A stretch of DNA of 46,187 nucleotides, taken from positions 1 through 46,187 of the forward strand of contig NZ_BAJX01000021.1 of assembly GCF_000613925.1 (NCBI RefSeq), given 5' to 3'. This stretch comes from Prevotella histicola JCM 15637 = DNF00424 (GTDB lineage: Bacteria > Bacteroidota > Bacteroidia > Bacteroidales > Bacteroidaceae). The first letter of the stretch is position 1; the number at the start of each line of letters is the position of its first letter. Below are positions 9,742 through 18,029 of this stretch, piece by piece. The translations under genes and the position numbers were made by a program. The notes below the pieces were generated by a model, which made no database searches, was not told where the DNA came from, and saw only the letters and a list, made by a program, of their open reading frames with translations.

Positions 9742-10557
9742 ATGATAATCGACACACACGCACATTTAGATGTTGAAGACTTCAAGGAAGATCTTCCAGA
9801 AGTGATCACCCGTGCCCGAGAAGCAGGGGTTGAGAAGATATTTATACCTGCTATCGACCTCCCTTCTGTGGACACGGTGCTGGCAGTATGTCGCCGTTTT
9901 CCCGACACCTGTTACCCAATGATTGGCTTACAGCCCGAAGAAGTACGTGCCGACTGGCAGGAAGTGCTTGCCAAGATGCACCGTCGACTGATGGAATCCA
10001 TCGCACGTAAGCGTGAAGGAAGAACCCAACCGGGTGAGACTTTCATTGCTATTGGCGAGGTGGGGCTCGACTTTTATTGGTCACGTGAGTATGAAAAGGA
10101 GCAGTTGGCAGCCTTTGAAGAGGCGGTAAAGTGGAGCGTTGAGACCCGATTACCACTGATGATACACTGTCGGAAGGCACAGAATGAGATGCTACACATC
10201 ATGCGTCCGTATGAGAAAGAGCTGCCTGGCGGTGTGTTCCATTGCTTTACGGGCAACCAAAAGGAGGCAGAAGCCTTCCTCCGTTTCGACCGATTCTGCC
10301 TCGGAATAGGTGGTGTCTCAACGTTTAAGAGCAGTCATCTGTGCGAAGATCTGCCTGCAGCAGTACCCTTAGACCGTATTGTTCTTGAGACAGACAGCCC
10401 TTACATGGCGCCCGTTCCTCATCGTGGGAAGCGCAATGAGAGTGCTTTCATTGTTGAAGTGATGCGCACACTTGCCCAAAGCTACGGTGTTGATGAGGCA
10501 GAAATAGCACGACGGACGAATGAAAATGTGGCAAGGGTGTTCCTTAAAGAAGTTTAA
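9742..10557 (+). CDS. tatD: TatD family metal-dependent hydrolase / DNase
   Basis: 271 residues with the TatD metal-site signature: IDTHAHLD at residues 3-10 (two His), GEVGLDFYW (Glu), MIHCRKA (His), FHCFTG (His) and LETDSPYMAPVPHRG (Asp) near the C-terminus. Family members are TIM-barrel 3'-5' exonucleases or phosphoesterases of the cytoplasm. An insertion of ~20 charged residues (HRRLMESIARKREGR) before the Glu motif is common in Bacteroidota homologues. It follows the prenyl synthase closely and precedes tRNA-Ser. Confidence 0.93.
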   Translation: MIIDTHAHLDVEDFKEDLPEVITRAREAGVEKIFIPAIDLPSVDTVLAVCRRFPDTCYPMIGLQPEEVRADWQEVLAKMHRRLMESIARKREGRTQPGETFIAIGEVGLDFYWSREYEKEQLAAFEEAVKWSVETRLPLMIHCRKAQNEMLHIMRPYEKELPGGVFHCFTGNQKEAEAFLRFDRFCLGIGGVSTFKSSHLCEDLPAAVPLDRIVLETDSPYMAPVPHRGKRNESAFIVEVMRTLAQSYGVDEAEIARRTNENVARVFLKEV

Positions 10558-10653
10558 AATCTGTTGCGTTACTACTGAATTATAAAAGGAAAGAACTAAT
10601 TTTGTACAACTTTTTAGAGCCCCTCACAGTCCTTACTGCATGGGAATCTATAA

Positions 10654-10741
10654 GGAAAGATGCTCGAGTGGTTGAAGAGGCACGCCTGGAAAGCGTGTAA
10701 ACGCCTAAAGCGTTTCGGGGGTTCGAATCCCCCTCTTTCCG
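10654..10741 (+). tRNA. tRNA-Ser (anticodon GGA)
   Basis: The acceptor stem GGAAAGA (10654-10660) pairs with TCTTTCC (10734-10740), with discriminator G. The anticodon loop CTGGAAA sits in the CACGC/GCGTG stem. A long variable arm (ACGCC...GCGT type) marks a class II tRNA, and the T-loop GGTTCGAATCC is canonical. CCA is not encoded. Confidence 0.97.
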
Positions 10742-10757
10742 CGAAATGTGGTGTATG

Positions 10758-10791
10758 AAGCCCCTAAGTCATAATGGCTTAGGGGCTTTTT
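10758..10791 (+). terminator. Intrinsic terminator after tRNA-Ser
   Basis: AAGCCCCTAAG pairs with CTTAGGGGCTT around a short loop and is followed by a T run, 17 bases past the tRNA. Confidence 0.9.
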
Positions 10792-11160
10792 CGTTGTCTA
10801 CTATATTGTCATTTTAACCTTTTTTTGGTCGGAATTATTGCAGATTTTTCCGACCATAGCAATCAATGAAATAGTAAAGGAAGTGGGATCTGGTTCTGTT
10901 TTATGAGCGGTGTTACAGGGAAGGATAAACTTCTTTTATCCTAAAGGTTGTAAAGCAGGAGGTGTAACGAGGTCAGTGAGTTGGGGCAGGTGGGCGGATG
11001 CGGTTTTGGGAGGGCTGTTTCTGCGATGGGTTGGAGGGGAATGTGGGCGTATGAAATATCTTTACGGTTTTTCTTTGATGGTTTACTGCCATATAAGTGA
11101 TTATGTGTTATTTTCGGGTTTGTAACCTTTTGGAATACAAGAGGTTATGAAGAGGGTTGT
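10792..11160. other. Intergenic stretch without a supported gene
   Basis: Short open frames exist, but none has a convincing start, composition or family signature. I see no RNA motif I can name. The last ~30 bases lead into palindromic array locus 2. Confidence 0.5.
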
Positions 11161-11263
11161 AAAAGATGCCCTTTTGCGTTGTAAAAGATGCTCTTTTGCA
11201 TGGTAAAAGGGCATCTTTTGATGTGTAAAAGGGCGTCTTTTACCATGCGAAAGGGCGTCTTCT
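11161..11263. repeat. 22-bp-period palindromic array, locus 2
   Basis: Five units start at 11161, 11183, 11205, 11227 and 11249, with cores such as AAAAGATGCCCTTTT and AAAAGGGCATCTTTT and 7-bp spacers such as GCGTTGT. The right flank matches the reverse complement of the left flank of locus 1. Confidence 0.88.
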
Positions 11264-11595
11264 GTTTTCCAATCGTGAATTTGTTTTACAATAAAACTTC
11301 CCCATCTCCTTCGCGTTTTGTAATCCATTGATATACGATAAGTTACAAAGACGGTTTTTCTCCATTATCATTCGTTTTAGCATCAATAGTCCTTTGTTTT
11401 TCGTAAGATTGTTTCATGGCAGGCATTATCCGCCCTATCACCACCTCCTCCACCACCCTTACTGATCAGAATAAGAGCCGGTGGACACAGCTTCGATACG
11501 TTAGTACAAGCCCAAAACACGTAAAGCAGACTTGGATTTACGTTTATTTAATAAAATATTTTTTATGATTGAACTTCCTGTGCACAACTGTTTTG

Positions 11596-11604
11596 TATAT
11601 TTGC
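11596..11604 (+). promoter_or_regulatory. Minus-7 promoter element upstream of the RteC-like gene
   Basis: TATATTTGC matches TAnnTTTG, with a TTG about 26 bases upstream. It lies ~160 bases before the RteC-like start. The rest of 11264-11763 shows only the repeat flank and no gene. Confidence 0.45.
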
Positions 11605-11763
11605 AGCGATATTTGAAGTAGCATTTCCCCAGCAAGCTCTTCAGCATATCACCCCTGCTGTCGCCCGTAACTTCTCCTACTGGCCCCAATCTGACAACTG
11701 AGTGAAGGCAGCATGATGTACACATTATCATAAAAAGAAAAGCAATTAACGTAGAAGAGTCCT

Positions 11764-12192
11764 ATGAAAATGAAGAAAAACATTGTTTTGAGAGCGTCCG
11801 AAGAGTGGACAAAAGACGATGAGCATAAACTCAAATCTATTATTATCGACAACTTCCGCGAACTACTTAACCGCAGCGAGGAGGAAGAATTATACTGGAC
11901 AGGAACACAACGCGACCTTATTGAACTGGCTCACATCGTATGGGAGAGCGGTCAGATACTGGAAATGAATGGCAATCCGATGTGTTTCAAATCCATTGTT
12001 CACCACATCTGCAGGGTGCTTCACGTCAATGAACCCTGCAATCCGTCGTGTGTCGTCTCGGAAGTGAGGTCGCGCAAGAACGTCAAGTCAAGCCCATTGA
12101 CCCACCGTTACTGCAACCTCATCACACAGGCAGAGATATCCGACCCCATGCGACTTGAGATTCGCAGAGGCAGAAGACGCCGTTTGTGGTGA
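11764..12192 (+). CDS. RteC-domain-like small protein
   Basis: 142 residues. The central part, LYWTGTQRDLIELAHIVWESG then a short insertion and MCFKSIVHHICRVLHVN, follows the pattern of the RteC C-terminal domain (WTG...LIELIYALHASG...F). The SEVRSRKN segment matches the usual R-RK-N ending. RteC proteins regulate excision and transfer of Bacteroides conjugative elements, but short RteC-like proteins also occur alone in Prevotella, and no conjugation genes are visible here. The tail is very basic (RRGRRRRLW). Role unknown; DNA-binding regulator is an inference. Confidence 0.6.
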   Translation: MKMKKNIVLRASEEWTKDDEHKLKSIIIDNFRELLNRSEEEELYWTGTQRDLIELAHIVWESGQILEMNGNPMCFKSIVHHICRVLHVNEPCNPSCVVSEVRSRKNVKSSPLTHRYCNLITQAEISDPMRLEIRRGRRRRLW

Positions 12193-12291
12193 GAAATGTA
12201 ATGAATCTGAAATATATTTGACCTAAATCAAAAAAACTTTAAACCTAACATATTATTTAATGTTTCTCTTGTTTAGATGTTAAGTTATCCG

Positions 12292-12300
12292 TACCTTTGC
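12292..12300 (+). promoter_or_regulatory. Promoter of a candidate non-coding transcript
   Basis: TACCTTTGC is a good minus-7 box with a TTG element 20 bases upstream (12269-12271). No coding frame of note follows, but a terminator hairpin does at 12484. Confidence 0.6.
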
Positions 12301-12305
12301 AATGC

Positions 12306-12518
12306 AATTCAAGAGAATCAAATACACACAATAAGGTATTACACCTTCAAAGGGTATTAAAGATTGCTCAGGATTATTCGATAAGAGATTTGTTTAGGTT
12401 AGTAATAGATTTAGGTTTTTAGTTATATTTTAGGTAAAGATTGTAGAAAGATTGACGTCGGGAGACGGTAATTATTCGGAGATAACGGAAGGGCAATTGC
12501 TCAGCCGTTTCTTTTTTT
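12306..12518 (+). ncRNA. Candidate ~210-nt small RNA of unknown family
   Basis: Between a TAnnTTTG promoter and an intrinsic terminator lies ~210 nt without a start codon plus coherent reading frame. It contains a CGTC-GGGA-GACG hairpin with a GNRA-type loop (12456-12467) and a run of related AGATTGTAGA / TTTAGGTTA segments. I cannot assign it to a known RNA family. It is located between the RteC-like gene and the convergent PepSY gene. Confidence 0.5.
12484..12518 (+). terminator. Intrinsic terminator of the candidate small RNA
   Basis: AACGG pairs with CCGTT, with an inner GGGC-AATT-GCTC helix, and is followed by TTTCTTTTTTTT. Confidence 0.75.
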
Positions 12519-12586
12519 TATACCCCTTAGTATCTTTCCCAACCTCAAAGGTCAAGGTACAAACCCCAAGAAACCCACTCATTTAT

Positions 12587-12619
12587 TTGTTTCATTAGGG
12601 AAATAATCATAAATTTGCA
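12587..12619 (+). promoter_or_regulatory. Orphan consensus promoter with no gene behind it
   Basis: TTTG and TAAATTTGC are spaced about 20 bases apart, very close to the Bacteroidota consensus. They point toward the 3' end of the convergent PepSY gene. No coding region or clear structured RNA follows between 12620 and 12834. Confidence 0.4.
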
Positions 12620-12834
12620 GCAAAGAAAGGCAGAAGAATATTGAATTTTAAGCTTCACACATTGCCCTTTGTCCTTTAAACCTTAATATTCATTGCGCCA
12701 TTACTTCCTTTTCCAACCTTAATCCATGGGCTTGAGCTTTTTTATTCCTCGGACTTTTTTACTCGTATTTTATATCTTCTTTATCCCTGTTATACCTCTT
12801 TTTCACGCCTCTTATATATAAGGTAAGAAGCCTT

Positions 12835-14253
12835 TTAGCTCTTCTTACCCGACCACAGTGCGATGATTACGAACAATCCGGCAGCAAAGATAAAGAGGAA
12901 AGAGCCTATAGCACCAGCATAGATACGACCCGTATGCACTTCTAAGGCAAGACTCCACAGTGACATTGGCATGGTTCTCAACTCTTCAGGTTGGGCAGAG
13001 AAGAACGTACCATCGTAATAATCAGCCACACATTCCTCACCTGTGAAGTCGGAACTATAGCCTACTACCATCTGACCGGCGGCAGCTGTCCCCGGAATAG
13101 TAGCCCTTGCAACCATCATATTATTGTAAGGCTCAATCTGTCCAGCCTGTCTGTTCCACCGGAAAAGCCCATCGAAAGAGCCTACAAGCCACATTCCACT
13201 CTCGTCATGTTGCCATACCGTCTGCCCCATCACGCTGACGGGCGGTGCAATGGTGATGGGTTGTGGCTTTGATGTCAGCGAGGATAAGGAGCAAAAGCCC
13301 TTTGATGTAGACAGTAACCAGTCGTGATTCTGCTCGTCATAACGTATCATCCGCAGACAATCATACCATGCGTTATCGCTTGCCAAGACAGTTCCAGGCA
13401 GCGGATGGGTGTTGTTCATGGTCAGTGGGATCATCACTGGAGGGCGCAAAGCCCACCCTGTTATCGCCGTGAAGAGCGTCAATACGATGGTAAACACACC
13501 AATCTTATTATGCCAATTCAGAACGTTCATATGCTTCGGACGCACCCAGAACCACACACCCGTCACACAAAGAGCAATGAGAATGAGTGCTATGAGGTCG
13601 ACTATCAGCTTCCCCACGGTTCCGAAAAGTCCACCGCTATGCAGCAACCACACCTGTCGGAAGAGTGAAACCTTACCATCATCACCCACAGCAGGCTGTA
13701 TCTCTACCCTATGGAACTGTCGGTAAGGTGCCGTAGCATAGTAAAGATAGGAACGCGAGAGCACCACCAGCGTGTCACCCCGTGTGGTAATGTCGCTCAA
13801 CAGATCATCCGAATCCATCTCAGGAAGTGCCACCGACTGCCAGCCATGGTGGGGTTTGAGTTGGTAAAGCCCCATGACACTTGCAGCAAAGACCTGTCCG
13901 TTCTTCGTCCGTACCACTCCTCTCATCTGCCGATAATCAGCACCTGAAGGCAATCCCTGGTTATAATCAATGAAGATTGACGCTGCTGTATCTGTCCGAA
14001 TAACGCCTGCAGCACCATAGATGAGCACCATGTCGTGCCCCTTATCATCCTTACAACGCAGTGTTCCACGCAACAATCCGTTGTTCCAATGCTTGAAATC
14101 ATACCGACCAGGTAGCACTGCTCTGCTCACATTGATGTCAGCAAAGCACCGACGATGGTTCAAAACGATTCCCGAAAGACAAAACATTACCAAGAAGAAA
14201 CTGATGATAAGTCCCGTCCATTTATGATATTTGCGCCACGTTCTGCGTTTCAT
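12835..14253 (-). CDS. PepSY-associated transmembrane protein
   Basis: 472 residues. The N-terminus, RTWRKYHKWTGLIISFFLVMF (first helix, about 12-30) with LSGIVLNHR, is the PepSY_TM hallmark. Further helices lie at about 215-240 (IVDLIALILIALCVTGVWFW), 250-268 (VFTIVLTLFTAITGWAL) and the C-terminus. The periplasmic loops between helices are repetitive and propeller-like. The family is often linked to iron uptake and ferric or heme reduction, and several members sit near TonB receptors, but no such neighbour is present. It stands alone, convergent to the RteC-like gene and the candidate RNA. Confidence 0.85.
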   Translation of the reverse strand: MKRRTWRKYHKWTGLIISFFLVMFCLSGIVLNHRRCFADINVSRAVLPGRYDFKHWNNGLLRGTLRCKDDKGHDMVLIYGAAGVIRTDTAASIFIDYNQGLPSGADYRQMRGVVRTKNGQVFAASVMGLYQLKPHHGWQSVALPEMDSDDLLSDITTRGDTLVVLSRSYLYYATAPYRQFHRVEIQPAVGDDGKVSLFRQVWLLHSGGLFGTVGKLIVDLIALILIALCVTGVWFWVRPKHMNVLNWHNKIGVFTIVLTLFTAITGWALRPPVMIPLTMNNTHPLPGTVLASDNAWYDCLRMIRYDEQNHDWLLSTSKGFCSLSSLTSKPQPITIAPPVSVMGQTVWQHDESGMWLVGSFDGLFRWNRQAGQIEPYNNMMVARATIPGTAAAGQMVVGYSSDFTGEECVADYYDGTFFSAQPEELRTMPMSLWSLALEVHTGRIYAGAIGSFLFIFAAGLFVIIALWSGKKS

Positions 14254-14485
14254 ATAAAGTTATATTCTTCCTTATAAGTGTTATTTTCACCTACAAACTT
14301 ACAAATAAAAAATCACATTCCGCACATCGTCTGTTTATTTAGACGCCGGGAACAGGCGCATTCTTACGATGACATCATAACAGTTGAAGGAGTTAAAAGC
14401 AAGCAAACCAGCCGTTTAAGACTAAAAAAATGACGGAATAAAAGAATAAAAACTTAGCCTCAAAGCGCAATGTTCAACGCCCGAG

Positions 14486-14618
14486 ACCTATACTTTTAGC
14501 ACCCAACCCCTACACTTCCCTGCCCATGAAACCGTATCTATAACAGCCCATCCGTATACCTGTCAAGCAATAAAACCGTATCTATAGCATCCAACCCCTA
14601 CACCTGTCAACCCATGAA
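14486..14618. repeat. Three tandem ~44-bp units
   Basis: Units at 14486-14530, 14531-14574 and 14575-14618 begin ACCGTATCTATA (first copy ACCTATACTTTTA) and end TGTCAA..ATGAA-like. They are C/A-rich, diverged and non-coding. A related GCGCAATGT-containing stretch lies upstream of the Crp gene (about 19100). Confidence 0.7.
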
Positions 14619-14769
14619 CTCACCTACTTTCCCACGTACCAACCCATCTAATTATCTACTTAACAAAATCTTTACACTTTTTATCCACGCCAAATCGAAA
14701 AACAACAGATTTCCTCTTATTTTTGGCTTTGTAACTATCAGAGATACAAATGGTTACAGACACCCTTCT

Positions 14770-14872
14770 AAAAGGTGCCCTTTTACATTGCAAAAGGGCG
14801 TCTTTTACACCTCAAAAGGGCACCTTTTACCTCGTAAAAGGGCATCTTTTGCAATGCAAAAGACCATCTATT
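14770..14872. repeat. 22-bp-period palindromic array, locus 3
   Basis: Five units at 14770, 14792, 14814, 14836 and a degenerate one at 14858, with cores such as AAAAGGTGCCCTTTT and AAAAGGGCATCTTTT. Together with the tandem repeats it fills most of the 0.87-kb gap between PepSY and the ATPase gene. Confidence 0.87.
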
Positions 14873-15039
14873 AAAAAGCAATTGGGAAATTACTTTACAA
14901 CAAGGAGGGATGATGCGCTCTCCTTTTTATCTATTCCTCTGCTCCACAAGACCCTACAACGGAAGGGCTGTCCTTCCCTTTCAACTGTCTTCTAACCAAT
15001 AATTTCTCATATACTTTTCCCTTAATACATTATTTTTCG

Positions 15040-15047
15040 TATCTTTG
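15040..15047 (+). promoter_or_regulatory. Promoter of the ATPase-nuclease operon
   Basis: TATCTTTG sits 74 bases before the ATPase ATG, with a TTTTCC element about 20 bases upstream. It is the only good box in this leader. Confidence 0.55.
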
Positions 15048-15120
15048 TGCCATAATATATGGTTTCTAATCACTCCGCCAAGTCCGTGATATAGAACCCA
15101 TTTTACCAATATTGAATCAT

Positions 15121-16389
15121 ATGAAAAAGATAATTATAGACATTCATAAGTTCGGACCTTTACAGGAAGTATCATTCCAGGTAGCACCATTCATGGTGTT
15201 TACGGGTATGTCAAAGCTGGGAAAGAGTTACGCAAATTATCTCGTTTATTATCTTTTCACAAACTTATTGGATTTAAAAGAGCGCACAAAACTAATTGAG
15301 TCTTTGATAGGTAAGGAATCCTCAGGCTCTTTTACGCTTTCAAGTGATTTACTTTCAACATATCTTCATGATAATGTAGCAGCATTTATGCGCGCATTAT
15401 TAGGAGATCCGACCATAGAGTGTGACGTTGAATTCCTCTTTCCAGAGTTTGGTGAGCCCCTTCATGTCACATATCAAGAGGTAGCAGCAACAGAAGAGGA
15501 GACAGAAAAGAGATTAGGTAATACTCTAAACATCTCAATTAATGGTAAAGAAGCAAACAGAAATATCATTAGAAATACTGCGCTGACAGTAGGGGGATAT
15601 AGTCTGACGGCACTTTCCCACAGATTACTTGAAAACTTTTATGTCGCTACTTTAATCTTTCCACCTGCAAACGGAGCTTTGATTAATGCCAATTATTCCC
15701 TTACCAGCTCTATAAATCCAGAGGGAATGTATGGCAGGTTCTTATTTGATAACGACTATTGCACTTCAATATGGTCTACAGAAGAGCAATCTCCTTATCT
15801 TAACCAGATTAAGAAGATAACTGATGGGGATGTTGTTACGGAAGAAGGTAAGGAATTTCTGGTACTTGATGGAGGCGAACACGTAAACATGTCTGCCGCA
15901 GCCTCCTCTATAAAGGAGATTAGTCCGCTTTTGTTTCTATTAAAGAATCACCCTGGCGCAAACGCAGCAATATGTCTGGAAGAACCTGAAGCACATCTGC
16001 ATCCATCCATGCAGATTCAGGTGGCAGACCTTATTGCGGAATGCATCAACAATGGTTTCTTGTTCCATATCACGACACATAGCGATTATTTTATGGATAG
16101 ATTGAACCAGCTTATCAAGTTAGGTAATATCCGTAAGAAGGATGAAGCAACCTTTAAAGAGTATTGCACCGCAAATGGTTTATCAGAAAAAACGTTCCTT
16201 GATGGCGACAATGTGAAGGCATATTTCTTCCATAGAGATGACGAGACAGGTAAGGTTGTGATAGAAGAACTGCCTGTGGAAGAAGGTGGAATACCAATGA
16301 AGACCTTCTATGAAACGGTAGAAAAGATGCGTAAACAGGATGAACAGATTGATGAAATGTTGTACTCCCTTAATGCTTCTGACCAATGA
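15121..16389 (+). CDS. AAA15-type ATPase of a two-gene defence-like operon
   Basis: 422 residues from the ATG at 15121 (a TTG nine bases upstream is possible). The N-terminus has the ABC/SMC-like strand IIIDIHKFGPLQEVSF and a Walker A GMSKLGKS (29-36). A signature-like SAAASSIKEISPLLFLL precedes Walker B ICLEEPEAHLHP and the His switch HITTHSDYF. These are typical of AAA15/OLD-type ATPases that sense or license nucleases in anti-phage systems such as PARIS (AriA) or OLD, but no TOPRIM domain is fused. The last four bases overlap the start of the next gene (ATGA), so the two are translationally coupled. The pair has its own promoter and terminator and is flanked by repeats, with no relation to neighbouring genes. 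Confidence 0.85.
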   Translation: MKKIIIDIHKFGPLQEVSFQVAPFMVFTGMSKLGKSYANYLVYYLFTNLLDLKERTKLIESLIGKESSGSFTLSSDLLSTYLHDNVAAFMRALLGDPTIECDVEFLFPEFGEPLHVTYQEVAATEEETEKRLGNTLNISINGKEANRNIIRNTALTVGGYSLTALSHRLLENFYVATLIFPPANGALINANYSLTSSINPEGMYGRFLFDNDYCTSIWSTEEQSPYLNQIKKITDGDVVTEEGKEFLVLDGGEHVNMSAAASSIKEISPLLFLLKNHPGANAAICLEEPEAHLHPSMQIQVADLIAECINNGFLFHITTHSDYFMDRLNQLIKLGNIRKKDEATFKEYCTANGLSEKTFLDGDNVKAYFFHRDDETGKVVIEELPVEEGGIPMKTFYETVEKMRKQDEQIDEMLYSLNASDQ

Positions 16390-17069
16390 TAGACTTCTCT
16401 GTCCTACGCAATTGCCTTTTACAAGCCTGCTTTTTTAAAGAACATGACGGTAAAGTAACCAAATCTGAGCACCAGACAGAACCCAATAAGCTTGAGCAAG
16501 CTACTTATGAACATGATGGAAAAATAATAGAAATAGAGAACCATTTGCTAAAGAAATGTAAGGGCTCTTTTAACAGTGAGTTCCAAAACTGCAGCTATCA
16601 GTGCGACTGTGATGGTATCTTCTTACTACAAGTGGGAGATAAGGACTATATCGTCTATTCTGAAATGAAGTCTAATTTTGATGAAAAAGCCATCTGGCAG
16701 ATTAGTAGTTCAGTCGTAAGAACCAAGTTATTACTTAGCTCTATAAAGGATTTTGGCTTAGAAAATTATCAGGAATTGGGGATAATTATCAGTTATCCTA
16801 TGCGGGTTGAGATAAAGATTGACGATAATGATTCCTTTAAAACCAACAAGAGGAAAATGATAAGCCCTTATCCTAAGGCTATATATAGATGTAAAGCGGA
16901 ACTTAAAAAAAGAAAGAGTACCAAGGTAAATGGCTCCGATTTCTCTATGTCTGATGCTCACATTGCAGAACAATACCAACCTAATGATATGATTATCAAG
17001 CATGTAGAAGTACCTGAAGGGAACACTTCTTGCTCTGTAAATATAGATAACCTCATCGCGTCATTATAA
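16386..17069 (+). CDS. Putative PD-(D/E)XK-fold nuclease partner of the ATPase
   Basis: 227 residues, no family I can name. The core CDGIFLLQVGDKDYIVYSEMK places Asp76, a hydrophobic strand, then Glu93-x-Lys95, the D...ExK pattern of PD-(D/E)XK nucleases. The helix after it (AIWQISSSVVRTKLLL) has the usual Gln, and Glu51 sits in a preceding helix. Cys58, Cys69, Cys73 and Cys75 cluster before the active site and might bind metal. The C-terminal third is basic (KTNKRKM, ELKKRKSTK), suiting nucleic-acid contact. It overlaps the ATPase gene by four bases. Inference: effector nuclease controlled by the ATPase. Confidence 0.6.
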   Translation: MIDFSVLRNCLLQACFFKEHDGKVTKSEHQTEPNKLEQATYEHDGKIIEIENHLLKKCKGSFNSEFQNCSYQCDCDGIFLLQVGDKDYIVYSEMKSNFDEKAIWQISSSVVRTKLLLSSIKDFGLENYQELGIIISYPMRVEIKIDDNDSFKTNKRKMISPYPKAIYRCKAELKKRKSTKVNGSDFSMSDAHIAEQYQPNDMIIKHVEVPEGNTSCSVNIDNLIASL

Positions 17070-17172
17070 CGTTATCAAGACGGAAGGGCATGTTCTGGAC
17101 TCCCCTCCCATCCATTTACTTGAACTTATCAAGGACAATTACACTATCAAAACATACTAAAGGGACGTTGCT

Positions 17173-17222
17173 TGGCAGTCCTTTGCGCCTTCTTCTCCTG
17201 CAGAATGGAGAAGGAACTGCCA
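17173..17222 (+). terminator. Hairpin ending the ATPase-nuclease operon
   Basis: The outer stem TGGCAGT (17173-17179) pairs with ACTGCCA (17216-17222); an inner CCTTCT..CTCC pairs with GGAGAAGG. TGTTTCATTT follows. It lies ~100 bases after the nuclease stop. Confidence 0.7.
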
Positions 17223-17237
17223 TGTTTCATTTCTGAA

Positions 17238-17322
17238 TTTCCTGTCATTTCTGTCACTCCAAACGGCTTTCTAAGATACTAATAACGTGACACTTACGCG
17301 AAATGTTAAAAGTGACAGGAAA
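17238..17322 (+). repeat. 85-bp inverted-repeat element, copy 1
   Basis: Ends TTTCCTGTCA and TGACAGGAAA are perfect 10-bp inverted repeats. The interior contains CTGTCACTCC and GCGAAATGTTAAAAGTGACA, shared with copies at 37111-37193 (inverted) and 37678-37762. Non-coding and MITE-like. Confidence 0.75.
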
Positions 17323-17715
17323 CAAAAAATAAAACTATTCTTGTATAACAGACTGTATATGAGAGTTGGATAAGTAGTAGGTTATACAAGAAATAAATAG
17401 CCTTTCAGAACAAAAGAACCAAAGAAAAACAGTCTTTCCACACGCTATAACACAAAGAAAAGACCTGAATAATAACAAAAGAAATACTTGAAGAAGACCC
17501 TTCTCACGCTTGTTAACCAAGTAAACATATACAACAAAGAAGGTTCTGAACGGATGATGATTGCCCCAAAAAGTAGCCTCCAACAGGCGATAGCAAGACG
17601 AGTACAGGCGAAAATTAACTAAAAAAGGAAAACATACACACCATCTTATTCGGCAAAATATTATCTTTTCTTGTGATTTTTTTGCTTTTTAGCGATGTAT
17701 TATCTTTATTTTGAT

Positions 17716-17724
17716 TATCTTTGC
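17716..17724 (+). promoter_or_regulatory. Promoter of the 48-aa peptide gene
   Basis: TATCTTTGC box 42 bases before the peptide ATG, in an AT-rich leader. Confidence 0.55.
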
Positions 17725-17765
17725 GGAAAATAATATAATATTAACTTATAATAACCGTGAAGCAA

Positions 17766-17912
17766 ATGATAAAAGAATGCTACCGAAAGCCTGCCATTTC
17801 GGTAATCTCTGTAGAAAGGGAAAGCTTCTTGTTGACAAACGGAGGTTCTGAAACAAATGGACTAACAAACCATATACCTCAATCTTCATGCACAACAATG
17901 TTGCATGGATGA
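17766..17912 (+). CDS. 48-aa Prevotella-type small peptide
   Basis: ATG at 17766 to TGA at 17910-17912. The N-terminus (MIKECYRKPAISVISVERES) matches the pattern of a very common unnamed Prevotella/Bacteroidales small-peptide family: M-K-x-Y-x-KP, then alternating hydrophobics V-x-V-E, then a small-residue stretch (LLTNGGS) before a variable tail. Such peptides usually stand alone behind strong TAnnTTTG promoters, as here. Two Cys are present (5 and 42). There is no signal peptide. Function unknown; export after the GGS region is a speculation. Confidence 0.55.
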   Translation: MIKECYRKPAISVISVERESFLLTNGGSETNGLTNHIPQSSCTTMLHG

Positions 17913-18029
17913 GTACAGAGATACGGTAGTTAAGGTCAGGGTGAAGTGGAGAATACAACACAGAAAAGTATTCTTGAGAGCTTTACCAACGACCCATTAT
18001 TATGATGAGTAACTTTAATAACATAGGCT

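Noticed and set aside
10910..11125. 71-residue plus-strand frame after tRNA-Ser
   Set aside because: Low-complexity composition (Gly/Trp/Arg from G-rich DNA), no homology pattern and no promoter.
11101..11328. Open frames across the palindromic arrays (also 14614-14995, 37367-37659)
   Set aside because: The proteins are just translations of the 22-bp repeats (KGHLLPRKRASF-like), appear on several frames and have no start signals.
12991..13947. Plus-strand open frames inside the PepSY gene
   Set aside because: Antisense shadows of a full-length membrane protein with clear PepSY helices.
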